Notes under the pieces: generated by a model
Told to the model about the DNA's origin: nothing
Databases searched by the model: none
The model's input: only the letters and a program-made list of their open reading frames with translations
Shown: positions 12,201 to 18,577 of the stretch, piece after piece
How the letters are laid out: every line of letters begins with the position of its first letter
Position numbering within the stretch: position 1 is the stretch's first letter
Made by a program: the position numbers and the translations under genes
Assembly (NCBI GenBank): GCA_016928155.1
Contig: JAFGLG010000009.1
Location: 123,688-187,687 of the forward strand
Reading direction: 5' to 3'
Origin: Candidatus Woesearchaeota archaeon
GTDB lineage: Archaea > Nanobdellota > Nanobdellia > Woesearchaeales > JAFGLG01
DNA: 64,000 bases

Positions 12201-14178
12201 CTCCCCTTGACCAGTTTATATACAACCTGCCTCCTGATGATAATATTCCTGTGGTCTCATCTGTTGACATGAAAATCAAGTCCTGAGCAAGCAATGGCTG
12301 GACCTGCCTGTAGAACGGATAAGGCATGATCCTCAGGCTCCCGACTGTAGGCTTCATGTTGATGCTGAAATTGTCATGCCATGGAACAGAGCACTGGCCG
12401 CTGGAATCACAGATCGCAGCCCAATACTCTATAGGTGACCCCGGGTCTGAAATATTCATGTGCGGCTCATCCCCAACAACAGTGTAAGTGCAGGAAACCG
12501 GGGTGGATCCTGAAAATGGGGATTCGCAATAAGCGTGGCCGAACTGGCACCCTGAGTGGGTATAATTCTGCCGGAATTCCTTATCGCAGATGACAAGCCT
12601 TGCATCCTGATTATCAGAATCTGACCAGTAAGCAGTGAACTCAGCCTTCTGCCCCACATTAATCCTTGCACTGTCAGAGCCATCAGAGTTGTCCACGAGG
12701 TTCCAGAGATCAGGCCTGTGATTACCTCCCACAACAAAGACAGAAGACCATGCATTCTTGGAATCATCATGGAAATGATGCTCATCCCAGACTGACACCC
12801 TACAACGGATCCTGAAGCTGATATTAAACTCAGAATCATCCAAGACATTAAAGGGTGAAGTAAAATTCCTTACCAGTACATCATTCTCATCCTTAATCTC
12901 CCACCAATAACCGCCAAGTGTATGTACAACCGGGCCACCCTCATCATCGCCATCCTTGTCATAGAATGTGTAATTGCAGTAAAGATCTGTGTATGTGTCT
13001 GCATCCTCAGGGGTAATGTGTACATCCTGCGCTTCAGGTGCGTGATTCACAACATACTGATCATTGGATGTCGTCATGCTATTATATATCTGCGACCAGG
13101 TGCCGAAATAATAATCCCTGAACCTCACATAATAAGTGTTGAGGGGATCATCATCCTCCTGAGCAGTGTAGAGACAATAGCCACACCCATAAGGACAGAG
13201 GAACTGCATATAATCATAGCTGCTATAAGGAGGACCGAGTTCGCAAATCATGCCTGAGTCATCCTTTATAGTGCACAGGCATCCTGATTGGTCAAGCTCA
13301 TTGCACCCTGCACAGTTGGATTCCTTGCAGAAGTAGACCTCTGCATATGAATAAGAAGTCCAGGAAGCCTGGAACCTTATCTCATCTGAGACATTCGTAT
13401 AAGGAGCGCCAGTATCATTATCAAAAGATGAGAGTGTTATCCCAGTCACAGGGGTATAACCATAGCAATCTCCTCTCCAGCCGACCTTATCATTCGGGTT
13501 ATCACAGCAGACAGTTATGTTCATGACATTGGGCGCTGTAAGATTAGTCGGCGTGCCATTTATCACACTGCCTGTCTTCAGATATTCACCTGCATCATCA
13601 CCGCAGCATTCCAAATCAGTGCCTGTATCATACTCACCAAAGATGTGATTCTCAGAGCCATTGACCCAGGCTCCCGCATAGTCACAATAATTCACACCTT
13701 CGCAAAAGTTAGCACTGTTATCACAATCATACCAATCATTCACAGAACAGGAAACCCTCTCTCCTGAAAATGTGTATGATAAACCGCTCGTGTAACATAC
13801 ATCATTATGGACACAGTCGCTCTGATTATCACAGCAGGCATCATCAGAAGGATCATCACCCTGCACCCTGATCCCCGGGTAGTCATTCTCTGCAACACAA
13901 TGGCCGAATGTCTTCCAGATATATGCTTCCTTATTGCCGGAACTGAAATTCCCGCAGCATCCTGGCTGGCCACCGGAGCCGACTTCCCAGTCAAATTCAT
14001 AATATGGGTCAATGACGCCTCCATCCCAATACCAGTCATGATTCTCACAGAATTCCTCATTGCCATCTTCTGGAGTCAGCATTTCATATTCTTGAGCAAA
14101 AACTAAAGGTATTATCAGAAGAATAATCAGTAATGCATACCACAATTCAACCTTCCTGCCGGTGTTTGCCTTTCTCAT
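3271..14178 (-). CDS. Giant modular cell-surface protein (3635 aa)
   Basis: An N-terminal signal peptide (basic start, then LLIILLIIPLVFA) precedes a Cys-rich segment. From about residue 380 to 1700, two Ig/FN3-like modules alternate: one with N-H-x-P...L-x-C-x-Y...W-x-C-x-(V/A)-x-P, the other with G-D-x-V-x-F...W-x-D...V-x-(I/L)-C-D-S. Around residues 1760-1960 there are dockerin/EF-hand-like D-x-N/D-x-D-G repeats (DLDESGDVSAGDIR, DLDNDYEVSTGDIR). Residues ~2290-2890 look like a right-handed beta-helix rich in short S/N/V strands. A DDDFDGYIDSDDPDC motif near 3180 and four C-x-DG(I/V)-x-N-Q...DCGGPC repeats (~3226-3340) follow, then a single membrane helix (~3347-3370) and about 265 cytoplasmic residues of helical repeats (GWSxxEVD). 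ATG 14178 overlaps the stop of the AbrB gene (ATGA), so the two are translationally coupled. The role, probably adhesion or cell-cell contact, is inferred. Confidence 0.85.
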   Translation of the reverse strand: MRKANTGRKVELWYALLIILLIIPLVFAQEYEMLTPEDGNEEFCENHDWYWDGGVIDPYYEFDWEVGSGGQPGCCGNFSSGNKEAYIWKTFGHCVAENDYPGIRVQGDDPSDDACCDNQSDCVHNDVCYTSGLSYTFSGERVSCSVNDWYDCDNSANFCEGVNYCDYAGAWVNGSENHIFGEYDTGTDLECCGDDAGEYLKTGSVINGTPTNLTAPNVMNITVCCDNPNDKVGWRGDCYGYTPVTGITLSSFDNDTGAPYTNVSDEIRFQASWTSYSYAEVYFCKESNCAGCNELDQSGCLCTIKDDSGMICELGPPYSSYDYMQFLCPYGCGYCLYTAQEDDDPLNTYYVRFRDYYFGTWSQIYNSMTTSNDQYVVNHAPEAQDVHITPEDADTYTDLYCNYTFYDKDGDDEGGPVVHTLGGYWWEIKDENDVLVRNFTSPFNVLDDSEFNISFRIRCRVSVWDEHHFHDDSKNAWSSVFVVGGNHRPDLWNLVDNSDGSDSARINVGQKAEFTAYWSDSDNQDARLVICDKEFRQNYTHSGCQFGHAYCESPFSGSTPVSCTYTVVGDEPHMNISDPGSPIEYWAAICDSSGQCSVPWHDNFSINMKPTVGSLRIMPYPFYRQVQPLLAQDLIFMSTDETTGILSSGGRLYINWSRGGSSDSLGYMDDTLFFYDLNQKNDDGNLSVSVTANTTKPQILTLTTDRGIYYVYLPRMILGSKRTLYIAQDGSTYTHPSLNITYISRPSTYPDYSNLFCEVQNVTDAEWPNNVTSDILWYVIRNGQEYPYQAPSHVYVAHGNTLPGDQWQCRITPFDDHVYGDQYSTPWVTITTDDGQGGLAPYIVSYSDDSVGRTNVGDKVTFSIEWEDDADPNEQVQVYICSNSTIDKTGCLYPGSQYVYQAWTSDRTLELEYTVQPSDNGTMHYWIMICDDTGGKVGGNWLCSNFETLPGESMGNFTVNHQPQVQSIEILPSGANESDNLNCSVTLADQDDNASTKLGITYRWYLKRGAGGYVLYNTANTQYLSHGNTLYGDYWVCEATPSDAWSSGTPVNSSAAHLVANDYGKPRVHKVTDTSSDASMTSEYENITFTVDWIDEDNDAVYLYICDSQGAFASGCKARTFHESHALDSADPITATYTVPFGSAGSENYTVIVCDESYECSGLTWVGGSVFYNQRPNTTSVSITDMNGDLLYLESDNLNCSYTGADPDSNISKFRIDWFVKRASDTAFGLYFSYDNTNLSRNYSIMTNGNIEIGDQWYCSVTPHDEWVYGHSASSGTLNISDVPPATTTPSITFVYEPSTFYNPWNEGSVLPFDVFWQDDGSEVRLIVCDSPFIQPTGCIDRTIYQGSLASAYPISFNYTTRSSDNGSQGYYMMLCDEDNECSGNYDDVFYVNHEPKSNPFNMTALDSSVVDPYYFDAGTTLNCSYDYNSSDTIFQDVDDHQTEFGWFISYDNNGVFNKLPYNASTLSNQQTQKFSRYDAVFCGVKPKDVYGLKSSIFYNSSVEVIQNALPVLDVWLDNHTDYYICNYTAVDADSDPLQINFTWYLNGTKYPPAAQKLTSSWLTLGWNWTCNVSAYDGFNTTWEDSVPNAVPVPANHFGITNTSVRTLSGFGMYDNNTLFNTGEVLNFSLEWSANYATRFVMYVCDSPNITLDDGCGQNHMFCYAPSPSGTTNASRPDCTSSNFAKFDDVTVYFGLCSVSGVCDVMSKNISINHAPDAANVRIGPATYESQEELFPDSDFRTDIGFPLRGFSVERYVDGDSSGNYTGGELIVIDSNSNGVYDPPDSDIGVVLVKFESTDQKYYPSSKTGVYTPGDCIVSDTNGNFRYDAGEEVFPLSCIINVSSSLKSFAYTVGFVNSIDPYINATYSDHEPIYNDLDESGDVSAGDIRLYDPDPEYGAGSIVFGGDNIVSGTPGAGLLLAFHQLDRYFDKDKDSVFDDGEPLYADLDNDYEVSTGDIRRTSFANYGQDTVVSEMSSVSVFECKYDYVDPDGDLEDESAALFMWYKLNRTAGSYQLMAGQTNRTIFNFPLTAANRNSFIFRKDDTLKCAVSPADNYSNQDLTYENSTLMPVGNAPPYIESSVTNARPALPGEDVWLNLTVWDADSDDIWYRYDCDVHGLPEWDTALIPTGSDNADIAIACSYPDSYPRTAYVLVTDNITRTNIVMQVNANNLPPNITGVDLPVVGRIYSDNVTIRWNYTDPDADAASFYLFYSADNITWTNITAITGQPSSGQYTYVWDTSSVEPSFSYRVKILPADLFVNGTPWVTGMFGIGPCSPSSDPWVIDTLALCVDEDITVDVEIVGSAYARFIRSNFTDVLLADNATLIAVNSTIGNLTIDSNGNNNIVLEDFHNSVVTDEIGSSSSSLSANLSDTDIGNVNFRVSDSGTLRLDNVSFNRLILENGNNYYFGLMDFNDFTDVDRNLTNDHFHAYLSNTTFRELELVARQASNNYVVNSTLADLTVYSEKRKDLLFDNISSGSNVTFTIQDIYSPGSNVRLDIRGSDVSHVNLHSFMDSRTYVVGSSLDALRSYGSSVVYMGGSVFSHVNMHSSSSVESYEQSTLGSFSVMDGARVFLKGSLAFGSVSFRPNSSVERAYPIRLMTPGRQNPLPGVTMKVYNSSSVMKTGVTDSDGYIRPVIVTTNDSIADAFRVNVSSIYLGQFTFLNSTPLVFEQGDLNCNNPAGVWNIDRTVICVDKAIQSALIQAQAGANIFFINVTAPNNYIGFAGSRASMASSTLNNVRLTSDSYMSSQDSYFNLLNMSGVSVFNASDSRLSLFVAENSDITLYGGMLINSLLRWPATSTVTRYYPFRLINSTSGPVPDRNVALASSVGVTDSDGHAILPIVHTNATRLRSYPVNVTDFGHETVGYVNFSTDTRNLSFIYSTSPLALYDFSTVHSSICLGDNLTLVASLRTLYDISLHANISTSSGTLKAYLDSSFFTPRPVPLGVIVDEYAYYDTLVSGIPILPVGSYNVVFWANDSQGNRVTDTASFSVSDCGASSIIINTDQTATVHVLNLTTDAELPSSPFTAVSGKNEFFVPASGNYNLRIVSADGRSYLYMKNVASSMTPNITVNDMAASSFANSSMLLGPGLRYSSVDAAEFSVENESIFTKPFTLGFYNDSYPDSSKYKIWQFDYNGTVDYASRKTPTTLVSSGQFAVNVNSLSAFLLVFDNSVTEKCTNGIDDDFDGYIDSDDPDCQQSTGGSPLVMKGGSPLVLKGGGSAFVRPTCSDGIQNQLEAGIDCGGPCAACAPKAPSVAPSCYDGVRNQGESGIDCGGPCQPCSDLPAPAATCYDGIRNQGESGIDCGGPCAACAPKVSCSDGIQNQGESGVDCGGPCRPCQVVEAPSGFSWFWPIIILILIIVLLGAGVGVYLEREKIFHKAPASLAAAKPGAGSAAVTLAGVRREVTLLFNYIYQQLSSGFKEDMIRKAVVMHGWSPQEVDYVFMMISDLERGVKEHGFKATDDELELAHTLQKFFRANWHKGDTEKMIIPVLLRMGYPRETIVKAFSEVMDRLYADIAFARLSKPSSSGALKEGLPQVYESLWENGFTEQQLRTALINCGWKPEMIDEAMKGMHQSIDSELDKHGLFGHPKDMGAARSSVLDLYTKGFNPDHIRAVLISRGWSRDEVDEVMKEFL
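4160..4500 (-). repeat. Four near-identical cysteine-repeat units inside the giant gene
   Basis: Four copies encode C-(S/Y)-DGI-x-NQxExGxDCGGPC-x-x-C separated by short Ala/Pro linkers. The copies are close to identical at the DNA level over about 45 bases (GCCGCCACAATCAATGCCTG core), which points to recent tandem duplication and makes the unit number prone to change. Confidence 0.8.
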
Positions 14179-14465
14179 ATCACATCAAGGTTCCCTTTCT
14201 TCCTTCTCCTGTAGCTCTGCACAGAGGCCTCCAGATTCTTCTTGCTCATCCTGATCCTGTCAGCTTTCTCGAAAAGCTCTGGCACTATCTTCTCATCTGA
14301 CTCGAGATCATGCGGACTTATCTTCTTCAGGAGAATTCCCTCATCTGAAATCGAATAAACATAGAAACCTGTACCTTCGTCTATATCAAGCTCAGACCGT
14401 ATGTCTTTCGGGATGACGATCTGACCCCTTGCGTCTGCCTGCACTATCTTTGGGTATCGCTTCAA
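14175..14465 (-). CDS. AbrB/SpoVT-type transcriptional regulator
   Basis: 96 residues. The first half is a swapped-hairpin AbrB domain (VQADARGQIVIPKDIRSELD, then a GxxFxVY strand), known to bind DNA as a dimer. The C-terminal half is a basic helical tail (RIRMSKKNLE, RRRKKG). The only upstream in-frame start is TTG 14463-14465, after which a TAG closes the frame, so TTG is taken; a GGGG stretch lies just before it. It sits first in an operon with the giant surface protein (4-bp overlap) and below a cluster of palindromes (14500-14723) that are plausible operators for it. Autoregulation and control of the surface protein are inference. Confidence 0.8.
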   Translation of the reverse strand: MKRYPKIVQADARGQIVIPKDIRSELDIDEGTGFYVYSISDEGILLKKISPHDLESDEKIVPELFEKADRIRMSKKNLEASVQSYRRRKKGNLDVI

Positions 14466-14793
14466 AAAAAACCCCTATTACCTCTTTTCCTTAACTTTTA
14501 CTGATATTCAGATAAAAATATTGAATATTTGATATAATGTCTTATTTTAATCCGAATATTTGGATTTTAAATGATTTTTATCTGAATGTTGACTATTTTT
14601 TCTGAATTTAGGAAAACTTCTATTTAAAGCTATTTATTTTAAGCATGAGAAGGGCTTGTATTTATATTTTTCTGAAAATCAGATTAATTATCTGATAAAA
14701 ATACATATTATCTGAAAATCAGAATTATGGTGATTTCAATCAGGACTGAAGCCAAGAATAACTATATATAAACAACAGATAATTACAATTGAT
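14466..14793. promoter_or_regulatory. Divergent control region with repeated TCTGAAAATCAGA palindromes
   Basis: This 328-bp non-coding, AT-rich gap separates the AbrB/surface-protein operon (left) from the HTH membrane gene (right). It contains two exact copies of the palindrome TCTGAAAATCAGA at 14671-14683 and 14711-14723 (40 bp apart), a related near-palindrome TCCGAATATTTGGA at 14551-14564, CTGATATTCAG at 14501-14511, and half-sites at 14581, 14601 and 14691. A TATA box CTATATATAAAC (14762-14773) lies about 26 bp before ATG 14794. The array looks like a multi-site operator for one of the two flanking regulators. Confidence 0.7.
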
Positions 14794-15429
14794 ATGGCAA
14801 AAGAGACATTCATGCTGGTGTCGCTGCAGGAAGCGAAAGCCAAGAAACTCGCACAAGTGCTGAGCAATGAGACATCGAGACAGATACTTGACTTACTGGC
14901 CAAAGGGGACAAGACAGAGAGCCAGATAGCGAAAGAGCTCGACCTCCCGATATCGACAGTGCACTACAATATGAAGCATCTGATGCAGGCAAGGCTAGTG
15001 AAGGCTGATGAATTCCACTATTCTGAGAAAGGCAAGGAGGTGCTCCACTATTCTTTGACAAACCAGTTTGTCGTGATTGCGCCGACATCAGAAGAGGGCA
15101 TGCTTGACAGACTAAAGAGGATACTGCCTGTGTTCGGCTTTGTAATAGTCGGGGCCGGGATTGTAGGATTGCTTTCAAGGATGTTCACCGGATTCGGGGC
15201 ATCCAATACAAAGATGCAGACAGCATCACTTGGGGTGATGGCAGAAAGAAGCGCAGATGCTGTGGCCCCGCTTGCAGCTGAAGCAGGAGACATGGCAGCA
15301 GCCGGAGCCAATGCAGCATCTGGTGTGCCTGCAGAAATCAACATCATCATCTGGTTCCTAGCAGGATCATTCTTTGCACTGATAACCTACCTCATATGGG
15401 AATATGTATACACCAGGGTGAGAAAATGA
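14794..15429 (+). CDS. Membrane-anchored ArsR-like winged-helix regulator
   Basis: 211 residues. An ArsR-type winged helix spans roughly residues 14-80 (KLAQVLSNETSRQILDLLAK, ESQIAKELDLPISTVHYNMK), with the recognition helix at LPISTVHYNMKHL. A first hydrophobic helix (~112-128, FGFVIVGAGIVGLL) and a last one (~186-205) bracket an Ala-rich linker, so the DNA-binding domain would be cytoplasmic and held at the membrane. The canonical TATA box gives a leaderless mRNA. Its stop overlaps the next gene (ATGA at 15426), tying it to a lipoprotein. One-component membrane regulators of this kind are known in archaea; the signal sensed is unknown. Confidence 0.8.
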   Translation: MAKETFMLVSLQEAKAKKLAQVLSNETSRQILDLLAKGDKTESQIAKELDLPISTVHYNMKHLMQARLVKADEFHYSEKGKEVLHYSLTNQFVVIAPTSEEGMLDRLKRILPVFGFVIVGAGIVGLLSRMFTGFGASNTKMQTASLGVMAERSADAVAPLAAEAGDMAAAGANAASGVPAEINIIIWFLAGSFFALITYLIWEYVYTRVRK

Positions 15430-15935
15430 GAAAAGAGGCAATAATTCTTACAGCAATATTCACAGCATCCCTGCTGATATTGGGAGGGTGCCAGAACATG
15501 CCATCAGACAAGGCAGTCCCGCCAAAAGACTTCTGCAGAGAAGATGCAGACTGCATATGCCAAGGCATAGACCTTGAAACAAATGACTGCTTCCTCGGGA
15601 ACAGGGAGTATCACCAGACTGACAAGGTGGACAAAGAAAGGGACTGCGCAGACTTCTGCACAGGATTCGCGAACAACCTCCAGATAAAATGCCTTGCAAA
15701 CAAGTGCCAGCAAATAGTGAAAGAGGAGTTCAGGGAGAAGACAAAAAGGTGTGCAGAAGATGCAGACTGCGTGCCTTCAGAATGCTGCCATGCGACAGAA
15801 TGCGTACACAAGGATTTCGCGCCAGACTGCTCAGGCATAATGTGCACAATGAACTGCGAACCAGGCACAATGGACTGCGGTGGCAGATGCGTGTGCGAAG
15901 CAGGAAGATGCACGGCGCAGATACCAGAGCAATAG
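15426..15935 (+). CDS. Cysteine-rich lipoprotein
   Basis: 169 residues from ATG 15426, which overlaps the previous stop; an upstream GTG/ATG extension to 15396 is rejected because the predicted signal peptide starts here (MRKEAIILTAIFTASLLILG then a lipobox LGGC). The mature protein has over 20 cysteines with (E/D)DADC, CCHATEC and CGGRCVCEAGRC motifs, typical of disulfide-rich secreted proteins. Function unknown. The first 20 bases are identical to the first 20 bases of the gene at 15967. Confidence 0.75.
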   Translation: MRKEAIILTAIFTASLLILGGCQNMPSDKAVPPKDFCREDADCICQGIDLETNDCFLGNREYHQTDKVDKERDCADFCTGFANNLQIKCLANKCQQIVKEEFREKTKRCAEDADCVPSECCHATECVHKDFAPDCSGIMCTMNCEPGTMDCGGRCVCEAGRCTAQIPEQ

Positions 15936-15966
15936 CTTTTTAAATTATTATGTCTTTTCGGCATAG

Positions 15967-16716
15967 ATGAGAAAAGAGGCAATAATCATCATATTCTTCT
16001 TAATGATATCCCTGAGCGGGTGCGCTGAAGTCCGGGATGACCAAGCAGATGAAATCCTGCAAGACATGACAAAGGAACAGATGAGACCTGATGAGACAGC
16101 ACATCGCGCAGAACTAACAGCAGAAGACGGGACAAGACTGGCTGCATCATACTATGACAGGCCAAGCACAAAAGGCATAATCCTGCTGCACATGCTCAAT
16201 GGGAACAGGAATGACTGGCATGAATTCGCAAAATACATGAAAGATTATCAGGTGATAGCACCGGACTTCAGAGGGCATGGAGAGAGCGAAGGAAACCTGA
16301 GAGAGTTCTCGGAAAATGATTACAGCAACATGGTGCTTGATGCGAAGGCTGCAGGGGAGTATCTCAAATCAAGAGGGGTTGAAGAGCTATATTCCATAGG
16401 AGCATCCATAGGTGCAAATATCGCACTGCAGTACGGAATACAGGAAGACCTTGTGAAAAAAGTTGTGATGCTGAGCCCCGGACTTGACTACAAAGGGGTC
16501 ACCAGCGAAAACATAAATGATTTTGACAGACCAGCATACATCATAACGAGCAGTGAAGACACATACTCAGCAGAGAGCTCAAAAGAATTATACGGCCTGG
16601 CAACAGACCCGAAGAAGCTCGAGATATACTCAGACATAGGGCATGGGACAACGATGCTCGAAAAGAGACCAGAACTCATGCAGGAAATCAAAGCATGGAT
16701 AGAAAAAGGTGGATAA
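15967..16716 (+). CDS. Lipoprotein alpha/beta hydrolase (dienelactone hydrolase/esterase-like)
   Basis: 249 residues. A signal peptide with lipobox SLSGC precedes an alpha/beta-hydrolase fold: an oxyanion-side strand ILLHMLNGNR, DFRGHGES, the nucleophile elbow GASIGA at about residue 145 (Ser nucleophile), SSEDTYS as the likely acid region and GHGTTM at about 225 for the catalytic His. Hydrolysis of an ester or peptide substrate outside the membrane is expected; the substrate cannot be read. A TTTAAAT box near 15940 lies about 27 bp upstream, so the gene has its own promoter. Confidence 0.8.
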   Translation: MRKEAIIIIFFLMISLSGCAEVRDDQADEILQDMTKEQMRPDETAHRAELTAEDGTRLAASYYDRPSTKGIILLHMLNGNRNDWHEFAKYMKDYQVIAPDFRGHGESEGNLREFSENDYSNMVLDAKAAGEYLKSRGVEELYSIGASIGANIALQYGIQEDLVKKVVMLSPGLDYKGVTSENINDFDRPAYIITSSEDTYSAESSKELYGLATDPKKLEIYSDIGHGTTMLEKRPELMQEIKAWIEKGG

Positions 16717-16717
16717 G

Positions 16718-17011
16718 ATGAAAAGAATAATGATCATATGCCTGATCGGAACCCTGTTAATGACAATGGGTTGCACACCAAAATACAGCCAGCCATTGGA
16801 AGACATGACATTCTGCACAACAACAGACGAATGCACAACAGTCATACCCAGGGGGTGCTGCCAGTGTCCTGTGGCTATCAACTCCAGGTATTTAAACCAG
16901 ATAGACCAGACCATTGAAAACTGCGATGCAGTGAGATGCGCGGCATGCCCGGATTTCGTAGTCGAATGCGTGAGCGGGAAATGCGCATTGAGGACATACC
17001 GAGAGAGATGA
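16718..17011 (+). CDS. Small cysteine-rich lipoprotein
   Basis: 97 residues starting at ATG 16718, two bases after the hydrolase stop, with AGGTGG as ribosome-binding site; the longer GTG start at 16709 would spoil the signal peptide. Signal sequence ends in the lipobox MTMGC. The mature part has C-T-T-T-D-E-C, GCCQCP and CAACPDFVVEC motifs. Probably co-transcribed with the hydrolase. No function recognised. Confidence 0.75.
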   Translation: MKRIMIICLIGTLLMTMGCTPKYSQPLEDMTFCTTTDECTTVIPRGCCQCPVAINSRYLNQIDQTIENCDAVRCAACPDFVVECVSGKCALRTYRER

Positions 17012-17012
17012 A

Positions 17013-18272
17013 TCAAGCCACTTTCAAAATATGATATGGCAGGGGACAATGTTTCACTGTCCTATTGAGACCAGGCAACCTCTTATTGTCTTTCGGCAAG
17101 ACAAGAATGAAATGCTGATTAGCACCATACACATGAGGTGCATACAGCTTCCCCCCTAATTGCTCAACAAACCTCCTGACACCAAACAAACCAAAACCTG
17201 TACCTTTGGAAGATCTGCCTGTCTCAACACGCTCATCACCTATCCCTGTAAGACCCTGGATCATACAAAGAGATGCCAGATCACCAGCAGAGATCAGATA
17301 CATATGCAAAGGATTATCAAGATAATTGACAAGATTCTGCCTTAAATTCTGATCAATACCGACAATATCCCTGCCCTCCTTAATCATCAAGCCAACCTTC
17401 CTCATGATAGAATCAAGAGAAACACCCCCACCAGAATCAGCCACAGAGAGATAATAAGCATCCCTTATCTCACGTGTCTCAATTGACATCATCGGAACAT
17501 ATGGCATGGCATCTGATCCATGCCTCCAGAAATCATCATTAAATTTCTTTGCAGCATTATTAGTCAGGTTGTATAAAATGCTAAGAAACATGCTTTGAGA
17601 ACCACAAGGGAGATATTTCAATTTATCATCAATAATAATCTTGCCGCCCCCTGGAATATCATCAGGACCAACAATAGGCACAAGACCAAAATTATGGAAG
17701 AGACGCCCTTGCGCCAAAGAAGATACATCAGTGGAGATGGCCCCGATATCAATATCATTCTCTGAAACCGGAGCAACAGCATGATGCATGAGCAATTCAA
17801 CAGCAAAATATGCCGGGAACTTGACAACACGACTGACAATAGGCTCATCAAACATCCTAGCAAAACCATCCATAAATCCTTTATCGGCAGAGTAAATACC
17901 TGCAACAAGCTCTCCTAGATTTGAGAATACATGGGCTAAATCATGATCAAACTGAACCCTGTAATCAGAGAGGGGGGTATCTTCGTAAACAGGATCAAGA
18001 TCCCAACTAAGCGAACCTGGAACAATCTCTTCAACCCTACCAGCTATACCAGCGCATTTTAAGATAACAACAGAATATTTCAAGAGCTTTTGTGCAATAT
18101 TTGGACTAAAAAAACCAAACTTAGCAGAATCTGAAATGTCTTCAGCGTTGGCAATCATATTGTATCTTCCCATATCTGAAGCAAAAACTGAAGGGATATC
18201 AGGAGTGAAAGAATTAATCCGATCATATGATTCCTGCACACGCTGATTCAAGATGCTGTCAGATAAGCTCAT
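17013..18272 (-). CDS. Orphan soluble histidine kinase
   Basis: 419 residues without any membrane helix. A dimerisation/phosphoacceptor-like helix carries DHDLAHVFSNLGEL near residue 109. The HATPase_c domain follows with an N-box (LYNLTNNAAKKFND, ~237), a G1 box (VADSGGG) and a G2 box (SKGTGFGLFGVRRF, ~357). No sensor domain such as PAS or HAMP is obvious in the first 100 residues, and no response regulator is adjacent. Convergent with the lipoprotein gene (1-bp gap). A TTTAAAG box about 25 bp upstream of ATG suggests leaderless expression. Confidence 0.75.
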   Translation of the reverse strand: MSLSDSILNQRVQESYDRINSFTPDIPSVFASDMGRYNMIANAEDISDSAKFGFFSPNIAQKLLKYSVVILKCAGIAGRVEEIVPGSLSWDLDPVYEDTPLSDYRVQFDHDLAHVFSNLGELVAGIYSADKGFMDGFARMFDEPIVSRVVKFPAYFAVELLMHHAVAPVSENDIDIGAISTDVSSLAQGRLFHNFGLVPIVGPDDIPGGGKIIIDDKLKYLPCGSQSMFLSILYNLTNNAAKKFNDDFWRHGSDAMPYVPMMSIETREIRDAYYLSVADSGGGVSLDSIMRKVGLMIKEGRDIVGIDQNLRQNLVNYLDNPLHMYLISAGDLASLCMIQGLTGIGDERVETGRSSKGTGFGLFGVRRFVEQLGGKLYAPHVYGANQHFILVLPKDNKRLPGLNRTVKHCPLPYHILKVA

Positions 18273-18577
18273 TCGGATATCTTAACATGACTTCTTTAAA
18301 TATTTTATTATTATTACTATCTAATAGTAGTATAAAAAAGAATATAATAAAATTAATCATGTATGAAAATTAATGGGGACAATGAGGCTGTTTAAGAGAT
18401 TAATAAACCAGAAACCCTGTATTTGTGTTGAATTCTGCCTGGCCTGATAATCACAAAGAAAATTTGACAGTCCTGACTTTGTTTATCAAATTCGCTGCGC
18501 GAATTTGGGCTTTATCCAGTCAAATTTTCCAGCCAGTAAACAAGAAAGGCAGAGAAGCATGCGCTTGATGTCAGCGT
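18273..18577. repeat. Intergenic region with a nested 72-bp inverted repeat
   Basis: No gene is seen here. Outer arms GAAAATTTGAC (18458-18468) and GTCAAATTTTC (18519-18529) are perfect 11-bp inverted repeats; inside is a perfect 8-bp hairpin CAAATTCG/CGAATTTG (18487-18494 and 18500-18507) with a CTGCG loop. It could be a bidirectional terminator, a small RNA or a tiny mobile-element remnant. The left part (18292-18302) holds the TATA box of the kinase gene. Confidence 0.6.

Noticed and set aside
3739..14106. Many open frames of 60-138 codons on both strands inside the giant gene
   Set aside because: They are out-of-frame shadows of a single biased reading frame; none has its own promoter, ribosome-binding site or recognisable domain.
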